A stretch of 64,000 bases of DNA from Luteibacter aegosomatis (GCF_023078455.1 NZ_CP095740.1:1414001-1478000); one strand, 5' to 3'. Numbered from the stretch's first letter, positions 17,132-25,868 are shown. The notes: generated by a model not told the origin, from the sequence alone. Numbers and translations are program-made.

Positions 17132-18570
17132 GCTGGAAAGACAATCTCCTACCGGCGAGCTTTCGCTCGATAGCTATCGACGTGGTTGGCACGGAGCTGG
17201 ACGTGAGTCGCTCGCTCGCCTTGCATGGCGTGCCATACCGTGACGGCGAATCCGTCGAGGATCTCGGCCGGGATGCCCGGCGCTTCGAAGTCCAAGTGGT
17301 GTGCTGGGGAGACAACTACGAAACGACGCTGCAAGAGCTGATCGTTGCGCTGGACTCGTCCGATGATGCCGCCTTTGTGCACCCGGTCTACGGCAACATC
17401 ACCGTACACGTCGAGCGCTACCGTATTCGGGACGATGCGGAAACCCCGGACCGGGCCGAGATATCACTTACCCTGATTGAGTCTGGCGATGATCCGCAGT
17501 TCTTTCAGCGAACGTTCGTCACTACCGCCGATGCCGTGGCTAGCACGCAGCAGCTCAGCGGCCTGGCGTCCGCTATTGCCTCCGGCAAGGCGGTCTTGGG
17601 CCAGGTTCGCTCGTATGCTTCGGCGGTACGCGGCGTGCTGGCTCAGGTTGTCGGTATCGTATCCACCGTCCGAAATGCCACGGATGGTGGGTGGACCGGG
17701 CTCATGGAAAACGTGATCGGTCAACCTGGGATCACTCTTCAGTTCGCCCAGCTGCGCAGCCAGATACTCGGAACCCTCAGCGGACTTGCCGCACTGGCCG
17801 ACGGCGTCACACCGACGTTCGACCCTGTCGTGGGCGAAGGATCGAAACGCGTCCTGCCGGAGGCTCGCGACGATATCGAATTCACCATGCCGACCAGTGC
17901 CACCAGGCTGCTGGCCGGCGACGCACTGCCGCAGACCGTGCCAGGGCAGGACAACCTCCCGGCCATGGCCGTTCGCGCGTGGCAGGTCGCCCTCGTGTGC
18001 GCTCGCCAAGGCGTCATGCCGACCCTCTATGCCGGTGCCCTGGACACCAATTCAGGCGCGAATGGCGGCGCCGCCAGCGGGACCGCCATTGAGCTGCCGG
18101 ATGGCCTCCCGGCGGACGCCGTCAACGCTGTGGGCCTCACGTTGGTCGCCTACCTGATTACTGAGCAGGCGATGATCCTTGCTGACGCCGTGTGCAGCGT
18201 ATTTGATGCCGAGCTCGATAGTCCGAGCCTCTCGCCCAACGATGTGGACGCACTGACCGCCCAGGTGCGCTCGCTCCTACAGTCGGCGATCATCATGCAT
18301 CGCGAGCTGTTCGACGTGGAAGCGGCGCTGACGGTCATCGAGCCACTCCGGCAGCTCGCCCAGGTTGTCCAGGTGTCTGCTAACGCGGTCATCAATATCA
18401 AACCGCCCATCGTGCAGCGCGTGGTTCCATCGATGCAGTGTCTACGTCGCCTGGCGTTCCTCTGGTATGGCGACAACACGCGAGCGAACGAGCTGCTTCG
18501 ATTGAATCCGAACCTCGTTACGCCTTACAGCATCAGCGCAGGCCAGGTACTGAACGCATATGCCAACTAG
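17128..18570 (+). CDS. DNA circularisation/tail protein (Mu gpN, gp43-like)
   Basis: A 480-residue protein with the N-terminal DNA-circularisation-family domain: SWKDNLLPASFRSI, then HGVPYRDGESVEDLGRDARRF and VHPVYGNITVHVERY. In Mu this is gpN, a baseplate/tail component also needed for DNA circularisation after injection. The C-terminal helical half ends with FLWYGDNTRANELLRLNPNL, like LysM-adjacent tail proteins. It overlaps the next gene by 11 bases. Confidence 0.85.
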   Translation: MSWKDNLLPASFRSIAIDVVGTELDVSRSLALHGVPYRDGESVEDLGRDARRFEVQVVCWGDNYETTLQELIVALDSSDDAAFVHPVYGNITVHVERYRIRDDAETPDRAEISLTLIESGDDPQFFQRTFVTTADAVASTQQLSGLASAIASGKAVLGQVRSYASAVRGVLAQVVGIVSTVRNATDGGWTGLMENVIGQPGITLQFAQLRSQILGTLSGLAALADGVTPTFDPVVGEGSKRVLPEARDDIEFTMPTSATRLLAGDALPQTVPGQDNLPAMAVRAWQVALVCARQGVMPTLYAGALDTNSGANGGAASGTAIELPDGLPADAVNAVGLTLVAYLITEQAMILADAVCSVFDAELDSPSLSPNDVDALTAQVRSLLQSAIIMHRELFDVEAALTVIEPLRQLAQVVQVSANAVINIKPPIVQRVVPSMQCLRRLAFLWYGDNTRANELLRLNPNLVTPYSISAGQVLNAYAN

Positions 18571-19657
18571 CCCGAACATACGGTTGTCGGTCGGCGGTGT
18601 CGTTAATGACACCTGGACGGGCTGGTCGGTCGATAGTGACCTGTTGACGCCCGCCGATGGTTTCGAGCTCGAACTTTTTACGCGTAACGGCATCACCTTG
18701 CCGGCAACGGTGGTCGAAGGCGCACCCTGCACATTGGATCTGGACGGCGATGCCGTCTTGACCGGCGCACTGGATGAGGTTGAGCAACAGGTGGGGCGCC
18801 GTGGCCATGCTGTGCGCATCACCGGTCGTGACAAAGCCGGAACCCTGGTGGACTGCTCCAGTCCGTTTGTTTCGATGCGGGAAGCCACCTTGCAGCAGAT
18901 CATCGACCAGGTGGTGAAGCCCATGGGCATCAGCAAGGTCCGCCTGGATAGCGATATCGCCAAGCTGCGCAAGCAGGTACAGGTCAGCCCAGGGCAAACA
19001 GCGTGGGAAGCGCTCCTGCTCACGGCCGAAGCTAATGGGCTGTGGCCCTGGGTCGATCCCGATGGCACGCTGGTCGTCGGTGGCCCTGATTACACCGCCG
19101 CAACGGTGGGTGACTTGGTCCTGCGTCATGGAGATAGCGACGACAACAACATCGAGGATATGAGCGTGCGTCGGTCGATTGCAGATCGCTACAGCCAGAT
19201 CACGGTGTTGGGCCAGCATGGTGCATACCAAGGCAGCGGCTGGGACGAGGACCGCACCACGTTGACGGCCAAGGTAAGCGATAGCGCGCTGACGGCGCGC
19301 GGCATCTTCCGGCCCCGTGTGGTCATCGACAGTGGATGTGATACCAGCGACCTCGCCACGGATCGCGCAAACAAGCTGCTTTCGGATAGTCAGCTCGATG
19401 CCTTCGAGGCCCGAATAAGGGTCAAAGGGTGGCGCGCCAGTGGCGGCGCCGTGTGGACGCCTGGCCAGCGCGCCAACCTGATCAGCGAACCGCACGGCAT
19501 CAATGGCACGTACTTTCTCATGGCACGCACACTGCGCTTGACGCGCCGAGAGGGAGCCATCACAGAACTACGCTTCCGTGAGGATAAGACGTGGGTGGTT
19601 AACGCTCACCAGAAAAAGCAAAAGAAGCAAAAGACCACGGAATTTTTTGGCCTATGA
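18560..19657 (+). CDS. Baseplate hub protein (Mu gpP, gp44-like)
   Basis: A 365-residue baseplate hub protein related to phage late control gpD/gp27. Seen: LSVGGVVNDTWTGWSVDSDLL, HAVRITGRDKAGTLVDCSSP, VSPGQTAWEALLLTAEANGLWPW and RTLRLTRREGAITEL near the end, all typical of Mu gpP. The last residues are Lys/Gln-rich (HQKKQKKQKTTEFFGL). It overlaps the following spike gene by ATGA. Confidence 0.88.
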   Translation: MPTSPNIRLSVGGVVNDTWTGWSVDSDLLTPADGFELELFTRNGITLPATVVEGAPCTLDLDGDAVLTGALDEVEQQVGRRGHAVRITGRDKAGTLVDCSSPFVSMREATLQQIIDQVVKPMGISKVRLDSDIAKLRKQVQVSPGQTAWEALLLTAEANGLWPWVDPDGTLVVGGPDYTAATVGDLVLRHGDSDDNNIEDMSVRRSIADRYSQITVLGQHGAYQGSGWDEDRTTLTAKVSDSALTARGIFRPRVVIDSGCDTSDLATDRANKLLSDSQLDAFEARIRVKGWRASGGAVWTPGQRANLISEPHGINGTYFLMARTLRLTRREGAITELRFREDKTWVVNAHQKKQKKQKTTEFFGL

Positions 19658-20229
19658 AGCGCCTGACCCAAGTCATGCGGCAAACCGCAGAGCGAGCCGG
19701 GCAGCGCATGCGCGCGGCGTTTAGGGGCAAGCTCAGTCGCCTGGATGCTACGGCTGTGTTGCCCGCCGCCCAGGTTGAAGGTTTGGCTGGTGAAGCCGTT
19801 GCAGCTGAGCTCATGCAGCACTACGGCTTGGCCAGCGCGCCCCTCGCGGGTGCCGAGGTCATCCTGCTTCCCGTTGGGGGCGACAGCGGGCATAGCGTGA
19901 TCATCGCGAGCATTGACGGCCGTTACCGCATTCAGCTTCAGCCAGGCGAAGTCGCGATCCACACGGACGAGGGGGATCACGTCCACATGCAACGCGGCCG
20001 TGTCATCGAGCTCGTCACAGAAACTCTGCTCGTGAAAGCTGGCACCAAGGTTCGCTTCGAAACGCCTGTCGTGGAAATGAGTAAGGATCTGCACGTCGAG
20101 AACAACGCACATGCCGATGGCGATGTCAGTGATGGCACGCGTTCCATGGCAGATGACCGTCAGATCTATGATGGTCACACCCACCCGGTTGCCGGAAGCT
20201 CGACGCTTCCACCCAATCAGAAACAGTGA
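19654..20229 (+). CDS. Baseplate assembly/tail spike protein (Mu gp45-like)
   Basis: A 191-residue protein of the Mu gp45 family. An OB-fold-like N-terminal half (QVEGLAGEAVAAELMQHYGLASAPLAGAEV) is followed by a region with short repeated strands that forms the trimeric beta-helix. YDGHTHPV near the C-terminus supplies the HxH histidines that bind iron at the tip of gp45/gpV-type membrane-piercing spikes. It closes the second late unit; a 58-bp gap with the third late promoter-like motif follows. Confidence 0.9.
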   Translation: MKRLTQVMRQTAERAGQRMRAAFRGKLSRLDATAVLPAAQVEGLAGEAVAAELMQHYGLASAPLAGAEVILLPVGGDSGHSVIIASIDGRYRIQLQPGEVAIHTDEGDHVHMQRGRVIELVTETLLVKAGTKVRFETPVVEMSKDLHVENNAHADGDVSDGTRSMADDRQIYDGHTHPVAGSSTLPPNQKQ

Positions 20230-20238
20230 CCGCTTCTA

Positions 20239-20270
20239 ACAAGCGCTTGAATATGCGACCCGCGCGTGCG
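20239..20270 (+). promoter_or_regulatory. Phage late promoter-like motif, copy 3 (baseplate/fibre unit)
   Basis: ACAAGCGCTTGAATAT followed by CGCGCGTGCGCG. CAAGCGCTTG is a perfect 10-base palindrome in this copy. The A of ACAAG is 49 bases before the gp46-like ATG, exactly as copy 2 is to its gene. Confidence 0.65.
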
Positions 20271-20287
20271 CGACGCACCATGCCGCC

Positions 20288-20638
20288 ATGGATGCAGGCA
20301 TTGACCCCAGAACAGGCGATCTAAGCGGACAGCGCATCACGACGCTGGCCAATGCCGTGTATCTACGTCTCGTCGTCCCACTTGGCAGCTGGTGGGCTGC
20401 ACCCACCCTTGGCAGTCGCCTGCATGAACTTCAGCGCGAGAAGGATGTATCTCGCGTTCGCATTCTGGCCCGGGACTACGCCTTGGATGCTTTGAAAGGC
20501 CTCCTGTCCGATGGCCGTGCGAGCGCCATTGACGTTTCGGTGTCTTCGTCGTCGATTGGATGGCTACAGCTCGATATCGACGTGACTGAAGCCGGTGGCC
20601 AGCAACAGACCTTCAATCACTGGGTCCGCGTGATCTAA
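20288..20638 (+). CDS. Baseplate wedge protein (gp46-like, gpW/gp25 family)
   Basis: A 116-residue protein with the gpW/gp25 pattern: VYLRLVVPLGSWWAAPTLGSRLHEL followed by helices and the LQLDIDVTEAGG strand. It is a baseplate wedge component that nucleates sheath assembly. Start at ATG 20288; a second ATG four bases later is out of frame. It abuts the baseplate J-like gene with no gap. Confidence 0.85.
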   Translation: MDAGIDPRTGDLSGQRITTLANAVYLRLVVPLGSWWAAPTLGSRLHELQREKDVSRVRILARDYALDALKGLLSDGRASAIDVSVSSSSIGWLQLDIDVTEAGGQQQTFNHWVRVI

Positions 20639-21706
20639 ATGCCCTTTCCCACGCAAAGCCTTGAGACCATTCGTGACCGCATCCTGCGCGACATCAGCAG
20701 CCAGGATAACGACGCAGATATCAGCACCGATAGCGATAACTACGTGCGCGCGACGGCCGATGCCGCCGCCATCGAGGGGCTCTATCAGTTCCAGGCATGG
20801 CTATACAGGCAGATATTCCCTGACACGGCCGATCTTGCCGAGCTGGTCAAGTATGCCGCCGAGCGAGGCCTGAGCCGGAAGCCGGCTAGGGCCGCGACAG
20901 GCAAGTTGAGCGTTACGGGTATCTACGGAACGACGTTGCCTGCGGGTAGTAGCGTCCGCCACGTCAACGGCACCATGCTGGTGACCACGCTGGATACGCC
21001 CGTCGGCGCAGACGGTACGGCCGTCGTGGCTGTCGCAGCGGCGGTGGCGGGAGCGGTAGCCAACGGCATCGTCGGTAATGCGACGATTACCAGTCCGCCC
21101 CTGGGAATCGATGCGGCAGCGGTGGTGTCCACAGCGCTGGCTAACGGCTCGGATATCGAATCCCAGGCTAGCCTGCTCGATCGCTACCTGACCCTTCTCC
21201 GACGCCCCCCAGCGGGCGGTAATCACTACGACTACAAGCGTTGGGCGGAATCCATACCGGGCGTCGCGTCGGCTTACGTGTATCCGCTACGACGTGGTTT
21301 GGGAACAGTCGATATCGTGATCGTGGGGCCGGACGGCCTGCCTAGTGATGAGCTGATCGCACAGGTCCAGACCTACATCGATGACCAACGACCGGTTACC
21401 GCGTGGAATTGCCTGGTCTTCGCACCCACGATCATCAATGTAGATCACGACGCCAAGGTTAAACTCACCGACGGATATCAGCTTGCGGATGCACTCACCG
21501 ACGCAAAGGCACAGCTCGCAGCGCTATTCGCGAACTTGGCTCCTGGAGATACGTACTATCGATCGCGCGGTGAGGCGGCATTGTCCGGTATCTCGGGGGT
21601 GATCGATCGCGAGCTGATCGCACCGGCAGCGAACGTCGAGGCGACGGTCGACGCCAGCCAGGTTCAGTGGCTGCGCCTGGGCGCTGTGACGTTGGAGTTG
21701 ATGTGA
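20639..21706 (+). CDS. Baseplate J-like protein (Mu gp47-like)
   Basis: A 355-residue baseplate wedge protein. Typical J features: SLETIRDRILRDISSQ at the N-terminus, DNYVRATADAAAIEGLYQFQAWL, LPAGSSVRHVNG, and YKRWAESIPGVASAYVYPLRRGLGTVDIVIVGPDG in the second half. It joins the gp46-like and gp48-like proteins in the wedge. The stop overlaps the next GTG start. Confidence 0.92.
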   Translation: MPFPTQSLETIRDRILRDISSQDNDADISTDSDNYVRATADAAAIEGLYQFQAWLYRQIFPDTADLAELVKYAAERGLSRKPARAATGKLSVTGIYGTTLPAGSSVRHVNGTMLVTTLDTPVGADGTAVVAVAAAVAGAVANGIVGNATITSPPLGIDAAAVVSTALANGSDIESQASLLDRYLTLLRRPPAGGNHYDYKRWAESIPGVASAYVYPLRRGLGTVDIVIVGPDGLPSDELIAQVQTYIDDQRPVTAWNCLVFAPTIINVDHDAKVKLTDGYQLADALTDAKAQLAALFANLAPGDTYYRSRGEAALSGISGVIDRELIAPAANVEATVDASQVQWLRLGAVTLELM

Positions 21707-22215
21707 ACGTCTTCGCCGAACTGCTGCGGTCGCTTCTCCCGCCTGTCGCTTACGACCCCAATGGCCCGCGGCTGTCCGCCTGGATCGACGCCGAAGCGGC
21801 GGCGCTTCAGGACGCGCGGTATGGCGGCGACGCGCTATTGGCGCGCATGCATCCCGCAAGTGCGGGTGCCGACGTCGCCAGCTGGGAACGTTTGTACGCC
21901 CTTACACCGGCGCCAAGCGACAGCCTGGCCAAGCGCATTCAAGTGGTGCTAGCCAAGATGGGCGAGCTTGGGGGCATATCCCGAGCCTACTTCGTGCGCC
22001 TGGCTGCAAGCCAAGGCTACGGCATCACGATCAGCGAGCCACGAGCATTCCGTTGCGGCATCAGCCGTTGCGGAGAACGCCTCTATGGTGAAGACGTGAT
22101 CTTCGTCTGGGACGTCACAATCAACACACGCCCGGTGGGCGGCGATGATGCCGCTTTAAAGGCACTTTTTAACGATCTCAAGCCTGCGCACACGCAGTGC
22201 GATTTCGTGGAGTAA
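21703..22215 (+). CDS. DUF2313 tail/baseplate protein (Mu gp48, YmfQ-like)
   Basis: A 170-residue protein of the DUF2313 family (LLRSLLPPVAYDP, then SWERLYALTP and RIQVVLAKMGELGGISRAYFVRLAASQGYGITISE). It starts with GTG overlapping the previous stop (GTGA). It is the baseplate piece linking to the tail fibre, analogous to P2 gpI. Confidence 0.85.
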   Translation: MNVFAELLRSLLPPVAYDPNGPRLSAWIDAEAAALQDARYGGDALLARMHPASAGADVASWERLYALTPAPSDSLAKRIQVVLAKMGELGGISRAYFVRLAASQGYGITISEPRAFRCGISRCGERLYGEDVIFVWDVTINTRPVGGDDAALKALFNDLKPAHTQCDFVE

Positions 22216-22218
22216 GGC

Positions 22219-23829
22219 ATGCGGCGCATCAACACACCTGACGGGCTCTACCATAACGCCGACGTGCTAGCTGGTGTCCAGGGCACAGTGGTCGACGCCG
22301 ACGCCCTTAACGCTATTCAAGAAGAGATCATTGCCGTCATCACCGACGCCGGCATGGAGCTGGACCCATCGTCGAAAACGCAGTTGCGGGATGCTATTGC
22401 AGCCATTACGGGCGCCGGTGTCGAGTGGGGCGCGATCAAGCACAAGCCAGAGGAATTTCCCTCGACGATTCCGCTGGTCGACGGCCTATCGGACGCTCTT
22501 GGTCTTCTTGCGCCCAAGAGCTCTCCCGTCCTTACCGGAACGCCGAAAGCACCAACAGCTCAGCCTGGGACCAGCACCGACCAGATTGCAAGCACTGCCT
22601 TCGTCTCTGCTGGGTTGGCCAATAAAGCCGATGAAGACCATCACCATGAGATTGGCGACGTAGATGGCTTGCAGGATGCCCTCGATGCGAAAGCTAGTAC
22701 GTTAGATCTCAATGGGAAGGTGTCTAAAGCCGGCGATACGATGACGGGGAAGCTCACCGTCAAATCGGGCCGGCCAGCCGTTGAGCTCAATAAGTTAGCA
22801 TCCGGTGGGGAGGCGTATATCGCTGGCTTCACCAACGGCGCGGCGCGGTGGTCGGCGATCTTTGGTGACTCGGGAGCCGAGTCCGGCGCCGACGCTGGCT
22901 CGGATTTTCAGTTGCAGAGCTACAACGACGCTGGAGCCCTGAAAGGCGCGGTGTTGAAGTTCTCGCGAAAAACCGGCGACGCCATTTTCTCCGCGTCGAT
23001 TCTTTGCAACGGCTTCATTGGATCTAATCAGGCTGCCACGGTTGTCTATGCGAACGCTGGCACGGTCTACCTGCGGCCCTCTGGTGGCAATTCGACAGCT
23101 GGCCAGTGGACAGCGGATGCGGGCGGGCTCCTAAGCGGAGGGTCACCGGGCACTGCCGTTCGAGGATTTCAGAAGTACGGCATCTCGACCTTCTCGGCAA
23201 CCTCGAACTCGAATACCGATCCTGGGATTGGTGGCTCCTACTCCGCATGGGCCGGTGATCGCACCCCAGCCCTTCAGGTGGATGCGCAGAACACGAGCAG
23301 CGCCTACATGGTGTGGCGTGTCACGAAGTGGGGTGAGCGCCATCTCGCCGCAATGGACGTCTACTATAACGGCGGAAACATGCGTGTCGACCTGCATTGC
23401 GGCGTGCAGCAGACGCACTGGTGGGAGTCCAACGGCAATTTTACCGCCACCGGCAAGGTGATCGCGATTGGAGGTTTCGATACCTCCGACATCCACGAGA
23501 AAAGGGATGTTCGCGCCGCTCAAGTCACCCGAGGCCTATCCCTGCGCTGCGCAAAGGCCTTCAAGCAGTGGTTTTGGAAGGCCAACGGTGAATCCGATAG
23601 GGGCTTGATCGCACAGTGGCTTCGGCGTCATGCGCCTCACCTGGTAGTGGAGTACGTGAAGGCCGGCACCGGTAAGCGCGGCGACCGAAAGGTTAAACGC
23701 CTCGCCATCAACAAGAGCGCCCTTGCCCTCGAATGCTCCATGGACAACGCCCTGGCAATCGAGGAACTGATCAATAGCAACCGTGCCCTACAGCGGCGCA
23801 TCGACCGATTGGAGCAAAAGACGAAATGA
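22219..23829 (+). CDS. Tail fibre protein with C-terminal S74-like autoprocessing chaperone
   Basis: A 536-residue fibre. The N-terminal part (MRRINTPDGLYHNADVLAG, VDADALNAIQEEIIAVI) attaches to the baseplate. A collagen/phage-fibre-like repeat zone (SPVLTGTPKAPTAQPGTS, TAFVSAGLANKAD) follows, then a beta-rich receptor-binding part. From about residue 423 SDIHEKRDV resembles the Ser-Asp site of intramolecular-chaperone (peptidase S74) domains, and the protein ends with a coiled coil (ALAIEELINSNRALQRRIDRLEQK). Trimerisation and self-cleavage are expected. Confidence 0.85.
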   Translation: MRRINTPDGLYHNADVLAGVQGTVVDADALNAIQEEIIAVITDAGMELDPSSKTQLRDAIAAITGAGVEWGAIKHKPEEFPSTIPLVDGLSDALGLLAPKSSPVLTGTPKAPTAQPGTSTDQIASTAFVSAGLANKADEDHHHEIGDVDGLQDALDAKASTLDLNGKVSKAGDTMTGKLTVKSGRPAVELNKLASGGEAYIAGFTNGAARWSAIFGDSGAESGADAGSDFQLQSYNDAGALKGAVLKFSRKTGDAIFSASILCNGFIGSNQAATVVYANAGTVYLRPSGGNSTAGQWTADAGGLLSGGSPGTAVRGFQKYGISTFSATSNSNTDPGIGGSYSAWAGDRTPALQVDAQNTSSAYMVWRVTKWGERHLAAMDVYYNGGNMRVDLHCGVQQTHWWESNGNFTATGKVIAIGGFDTSDIHEKRDVRAAQVTRGLSLRCAKAFKQWFWKANGESDRGLIAQWLRRHAPHLVVEYVKAGTGKRGDRKVKRLAINKSALALECSMDNALAIEELINSNRALQRRIDRLEQKTK

Positions 23830-24212
23830 ACCCGCGCATCCAAGTCATCGCCCAGGGCGTGACCAGCGAGGTCATCTCGCTCATGACCACGCTGATTTAC
23901 GACCCTTCAAGCGGAGGCGTCCAGGTCGTATTCGGGGCTCGCCCATGCGTCTACGCGGGTGATGTCTACCAGGGGCCGGGAGGCGATCAGCAGCCGCTCG
24001 TCGTCGCACTGGATGACATTGCCGGTCGCTGCCTCGGCGAAGGCGTGGACCCGGTTACCGGAGCTAACCTCTCTGAGATTTCTAGCGCCGGGGCGGTTCT
24101 CATCATCAAGTCCGCGTTCGCGAAGCTCTACGACGAGCGCGTCGAGGCATTGAGCGCCGCACCGGCGATCAATGAGACAAATTCCTCGGTTCCGGGCCAG
24201 GTCGAGGTCTGA
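23826..24212 (+). CDS. Hypothetical phage protein downstream of the tail fibre
   Basis: A 128-residue protein that I do not recognise. It has a central beta-like part (VQVVFGARPCVYAGDVYQG) and a helical segment (AGAVLIIKSAFAKLYDERVEAL). It overlaps the fibre stop by ATGA, so it is translationally coupled and may be a fibre assembly chaperone or part of the distal tail. No signal peptide or membrane segment. Confidence 0.6.
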   Translation: MNPRIQVIAQGVTSEVISLMTTLIYDPSSGGVQVVFGARPCVYAGDVYQGPGGDQQPLVVALDDIAGRCLGEGVDPVTGANLSEISSAGAVLIIKSAFAKLYDERVEALSAAPAINETNSSVPGQVEV

Positions 24213-24215
24213 TTC

Positions 24216-24863
24216 GTGTCGCTTCTCAAGTCCCTTGGCGTGGATTTCGATGACATGTATGACCCCGACGTCATCGGGGACGGGCCGTCTTTCGCGCAAC
24301 TGGCGGATAAGGGCGTGCCGCGACGGTATGCGCATATCCAATACGGATCGCGGCAGCGAGATTCTGGCTACCGAATCAACGGCTCGGACACTTCCAACTT
24401 CTGGGCGGCGAAGGGGACGGCCGTGTACGCCTTGGCCATCAATGGCAGGAGCTACACCGCGAACAACCAGAGTCGTGGTGGCGCCGGCGTGCGGCTACAG
24501 ATCCTCGGCAACGGCACATACCAGGTGCTCGTGCAAGACCAGAACGGTACGTCCGGCTACCACGCCGTCGACTCCGGTACCTGGCTTCCCGCTGGCGACT
24601 CGGCCTCGAACTGGACCGTGGTCATGGGAGCCAATGAGAACTCTCACGACTGGATCGGAAACGGAGCGACGAGCGATGTGGAAAACACGGCACCCAGCCA
24701 AACTGCCGTCTCATCGAATCCGTACTGTGGCGGCAAGTGCTCCGCCACGTTCACTGGTAGCAATTCGCAAAGCCGTGGCGGCCTGACCGTCCGCCTATAT
24801 CGACTCGGCGCCCTCCGAAGCACTACCACGATTTCGTACTTCTGCAACGTCAACGGCAACTGA
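24216..24863 (+). CDS. Phage tail-tip/fibre-associated protein, function unknown
   Basis: A 215-residue protein with GTG start and GAGG 9 bases upstream. The N-terminal 60 residues (SLLKSLGVDFDDMYDPDVIGDGP, YAHIQYGSRQRDSGYRINGSD) look like a module found after fibre genes in Xanthomonadales prophages as far as I recall. An internal repeat follows: NQSRGGAGVRLQILG and NSQSRGGLTVRLYRLG about 100 residues apart. Cys pair in YCGGKCS. The repeat and composition suggest two beta domains, perhaps sugar binding; this is inference. Confidence 0.55.
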   Translation: MSLLKSLGVDFDDMYDPDVIGDGPSFAQLADKGVPRRYAHIQYGSRQRDSGYRINGSDTSNFWAAKGTAVYALAINGRSYTANNQSRGGAGVRLQILGNGTYQVLVQDQNGTSGYHAVDSGTWLPAGDSASNWTVVMGANENSHDWIGNGATSDVENTAPSQTAVSSNPYCGGKCSATFTGSNSQSRGGLTVRLYRLGALRSTTTISYFCNVNGN

Positions 24864-24902
24864 TTCAGCCCACACGTCACGAGCAAGTCAATGTGCGGTG
24901 GC

Positions 24903-25066
24903 GACGCTCCAATGAATATATCGACGGTGTCCACCGCGATGGGAGCGTCAAGTTAGTCGGGGGCCAGGCTGCGCCAACAGCCTGACCCTCACCACGATGA
25001 GGCGTGGATCAGATGAGCCCCCTTCCGCACGTGCGGCAAGGGAAAGGTAGCCCCACCTGATCTCAC
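24903..25066 (+). repeat. Cluster of inverted repeats between tail genes and DNA methylase
   Basis: Three stem-loops in a 216-bp gap without a gene: GACGCTCC/GGAGCGTC (24903-24910, 24942-24949); CAGGCTG/CAGCCTG (24965-24971, 24978-24984, 6-base loop); and GATCAG/CTGATC (25007-25012, 25057-25062) enclosing the perfect palindrome CCGCACGTGCGG. No T-run follows, so simple termination is unlikely. They may be terminators, operators or an RNA leader controlling the methylase. Confidence 0.5.
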
Positions 25067-25079
25067 AAATGGAGACTAG

Positions 25080-25868
25080 ATGTCGTCCCCTATCATTCCT
25101 TGGCTTGGCGGAAAGCGCCGGTTAGCCGATAGGATTTTTGCGTTCTTTCCCAACCACACATGCTATGTAGAGCCGTTTGCAGGCGGTGCTGCGCTATTTT
25201 TCCTCAAGCCGCCAGCCGAGGTCGAGGTACTCAACGACATCAATGGCGACCTGGTCAACCTATATCGCGTCGTACAACACCACCTCGAAGAGTTTGTTCG
25301 CCAGTTCAAATGGGCGCTGTCCAGTCGTCGCGTCTTCGAATGGCTCAAGGTCACGCGGCCGGAAACCCTGACGGATATCCAGCGCGCGGCCAGGTTCTAT
25401 TACCTCCAGCAGTCGGCCTTCGGGGGGAAGGTGCAGAGCCAGACCTACGGCACCGCCACCACCGCGCCGCCCGGCCTGAATTTGCTGCGGCTGGAGGAAA
25501 CCCTGTCTGCCGCCCACCTACGACTGGCCAATGCCTACGTCGAGCATCTGCCCTGGGAGGCCGTGGTGGCCAAGTACGACCGGCCTCACACGCTGTTCTT
25601 CATCGATCCGCCGTACTGGGAGACCGAGGGCTACGGCGTCGAATTTGGGTGGGAGCAATACGAGGCGCTGGAGCAGTGCCTGGGGAATATCCAGGGGAAG
25701 GCCATTGTGACCCTGAATGACCACCCGGCCATACGGCAGCTCTTCTGTCGCTTCCACATCGAGCGGGCCGACCACCGCTATACCGTTGGCGGTGGAAGGG
25801 GTAAGGAAGTGGGGGAGGTCCTGATATTCAGTTGGGACCTGGCGGCGGAGCCCGCAGGCCTGTTCTAG
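25080..25868 (+). CDS. DNA adenine methylase, D12 class (Dam-like)
   Basis: A 262-residue N6-adenine DNA methyltransferase. PWLGGKRRLADRI at the start and FAGGAALFF (motif I, SAM binding, about residues 34-42) are followed by DPPYW (motif IV, about 177-181) and a late VGGGRGKEVGEVLIFSW. The class is alpha-type D12 like Dam and T4 Dam. It starts 12 bases after a hairpin cluster, with GGAG 8 bases before the ATG. Mu carries its own modification gene (mom) at the same end of the genome. Protection of phage DNA from host restriction is the likely role. The target sequence cannot be told from the sequence. Confidence 0.9.
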   Translation: MSSPIIPWLGGKRRLADRIFAFFPNHTCYVEPFAGGAALFFLKPPAEVEVLNDINGDLVNLYRVVQHHLEEFVRQFKWALSSRRVFEWLKVTRPETLTDIQRAARFYYLQQSAFGGKVQSQTYGTATTAPPGLNLLRLEETLSAAHLRLANAYVEHLPWEAVVAKYDRPHTLFFIDPPYWETEGYGVEFGWEQYEALEQCLGNIQGKAIVTLNDHPAIRQLFCRFHIERADHRYTVGGGRGKEVGEVLIFSWDLAAEPAGLF

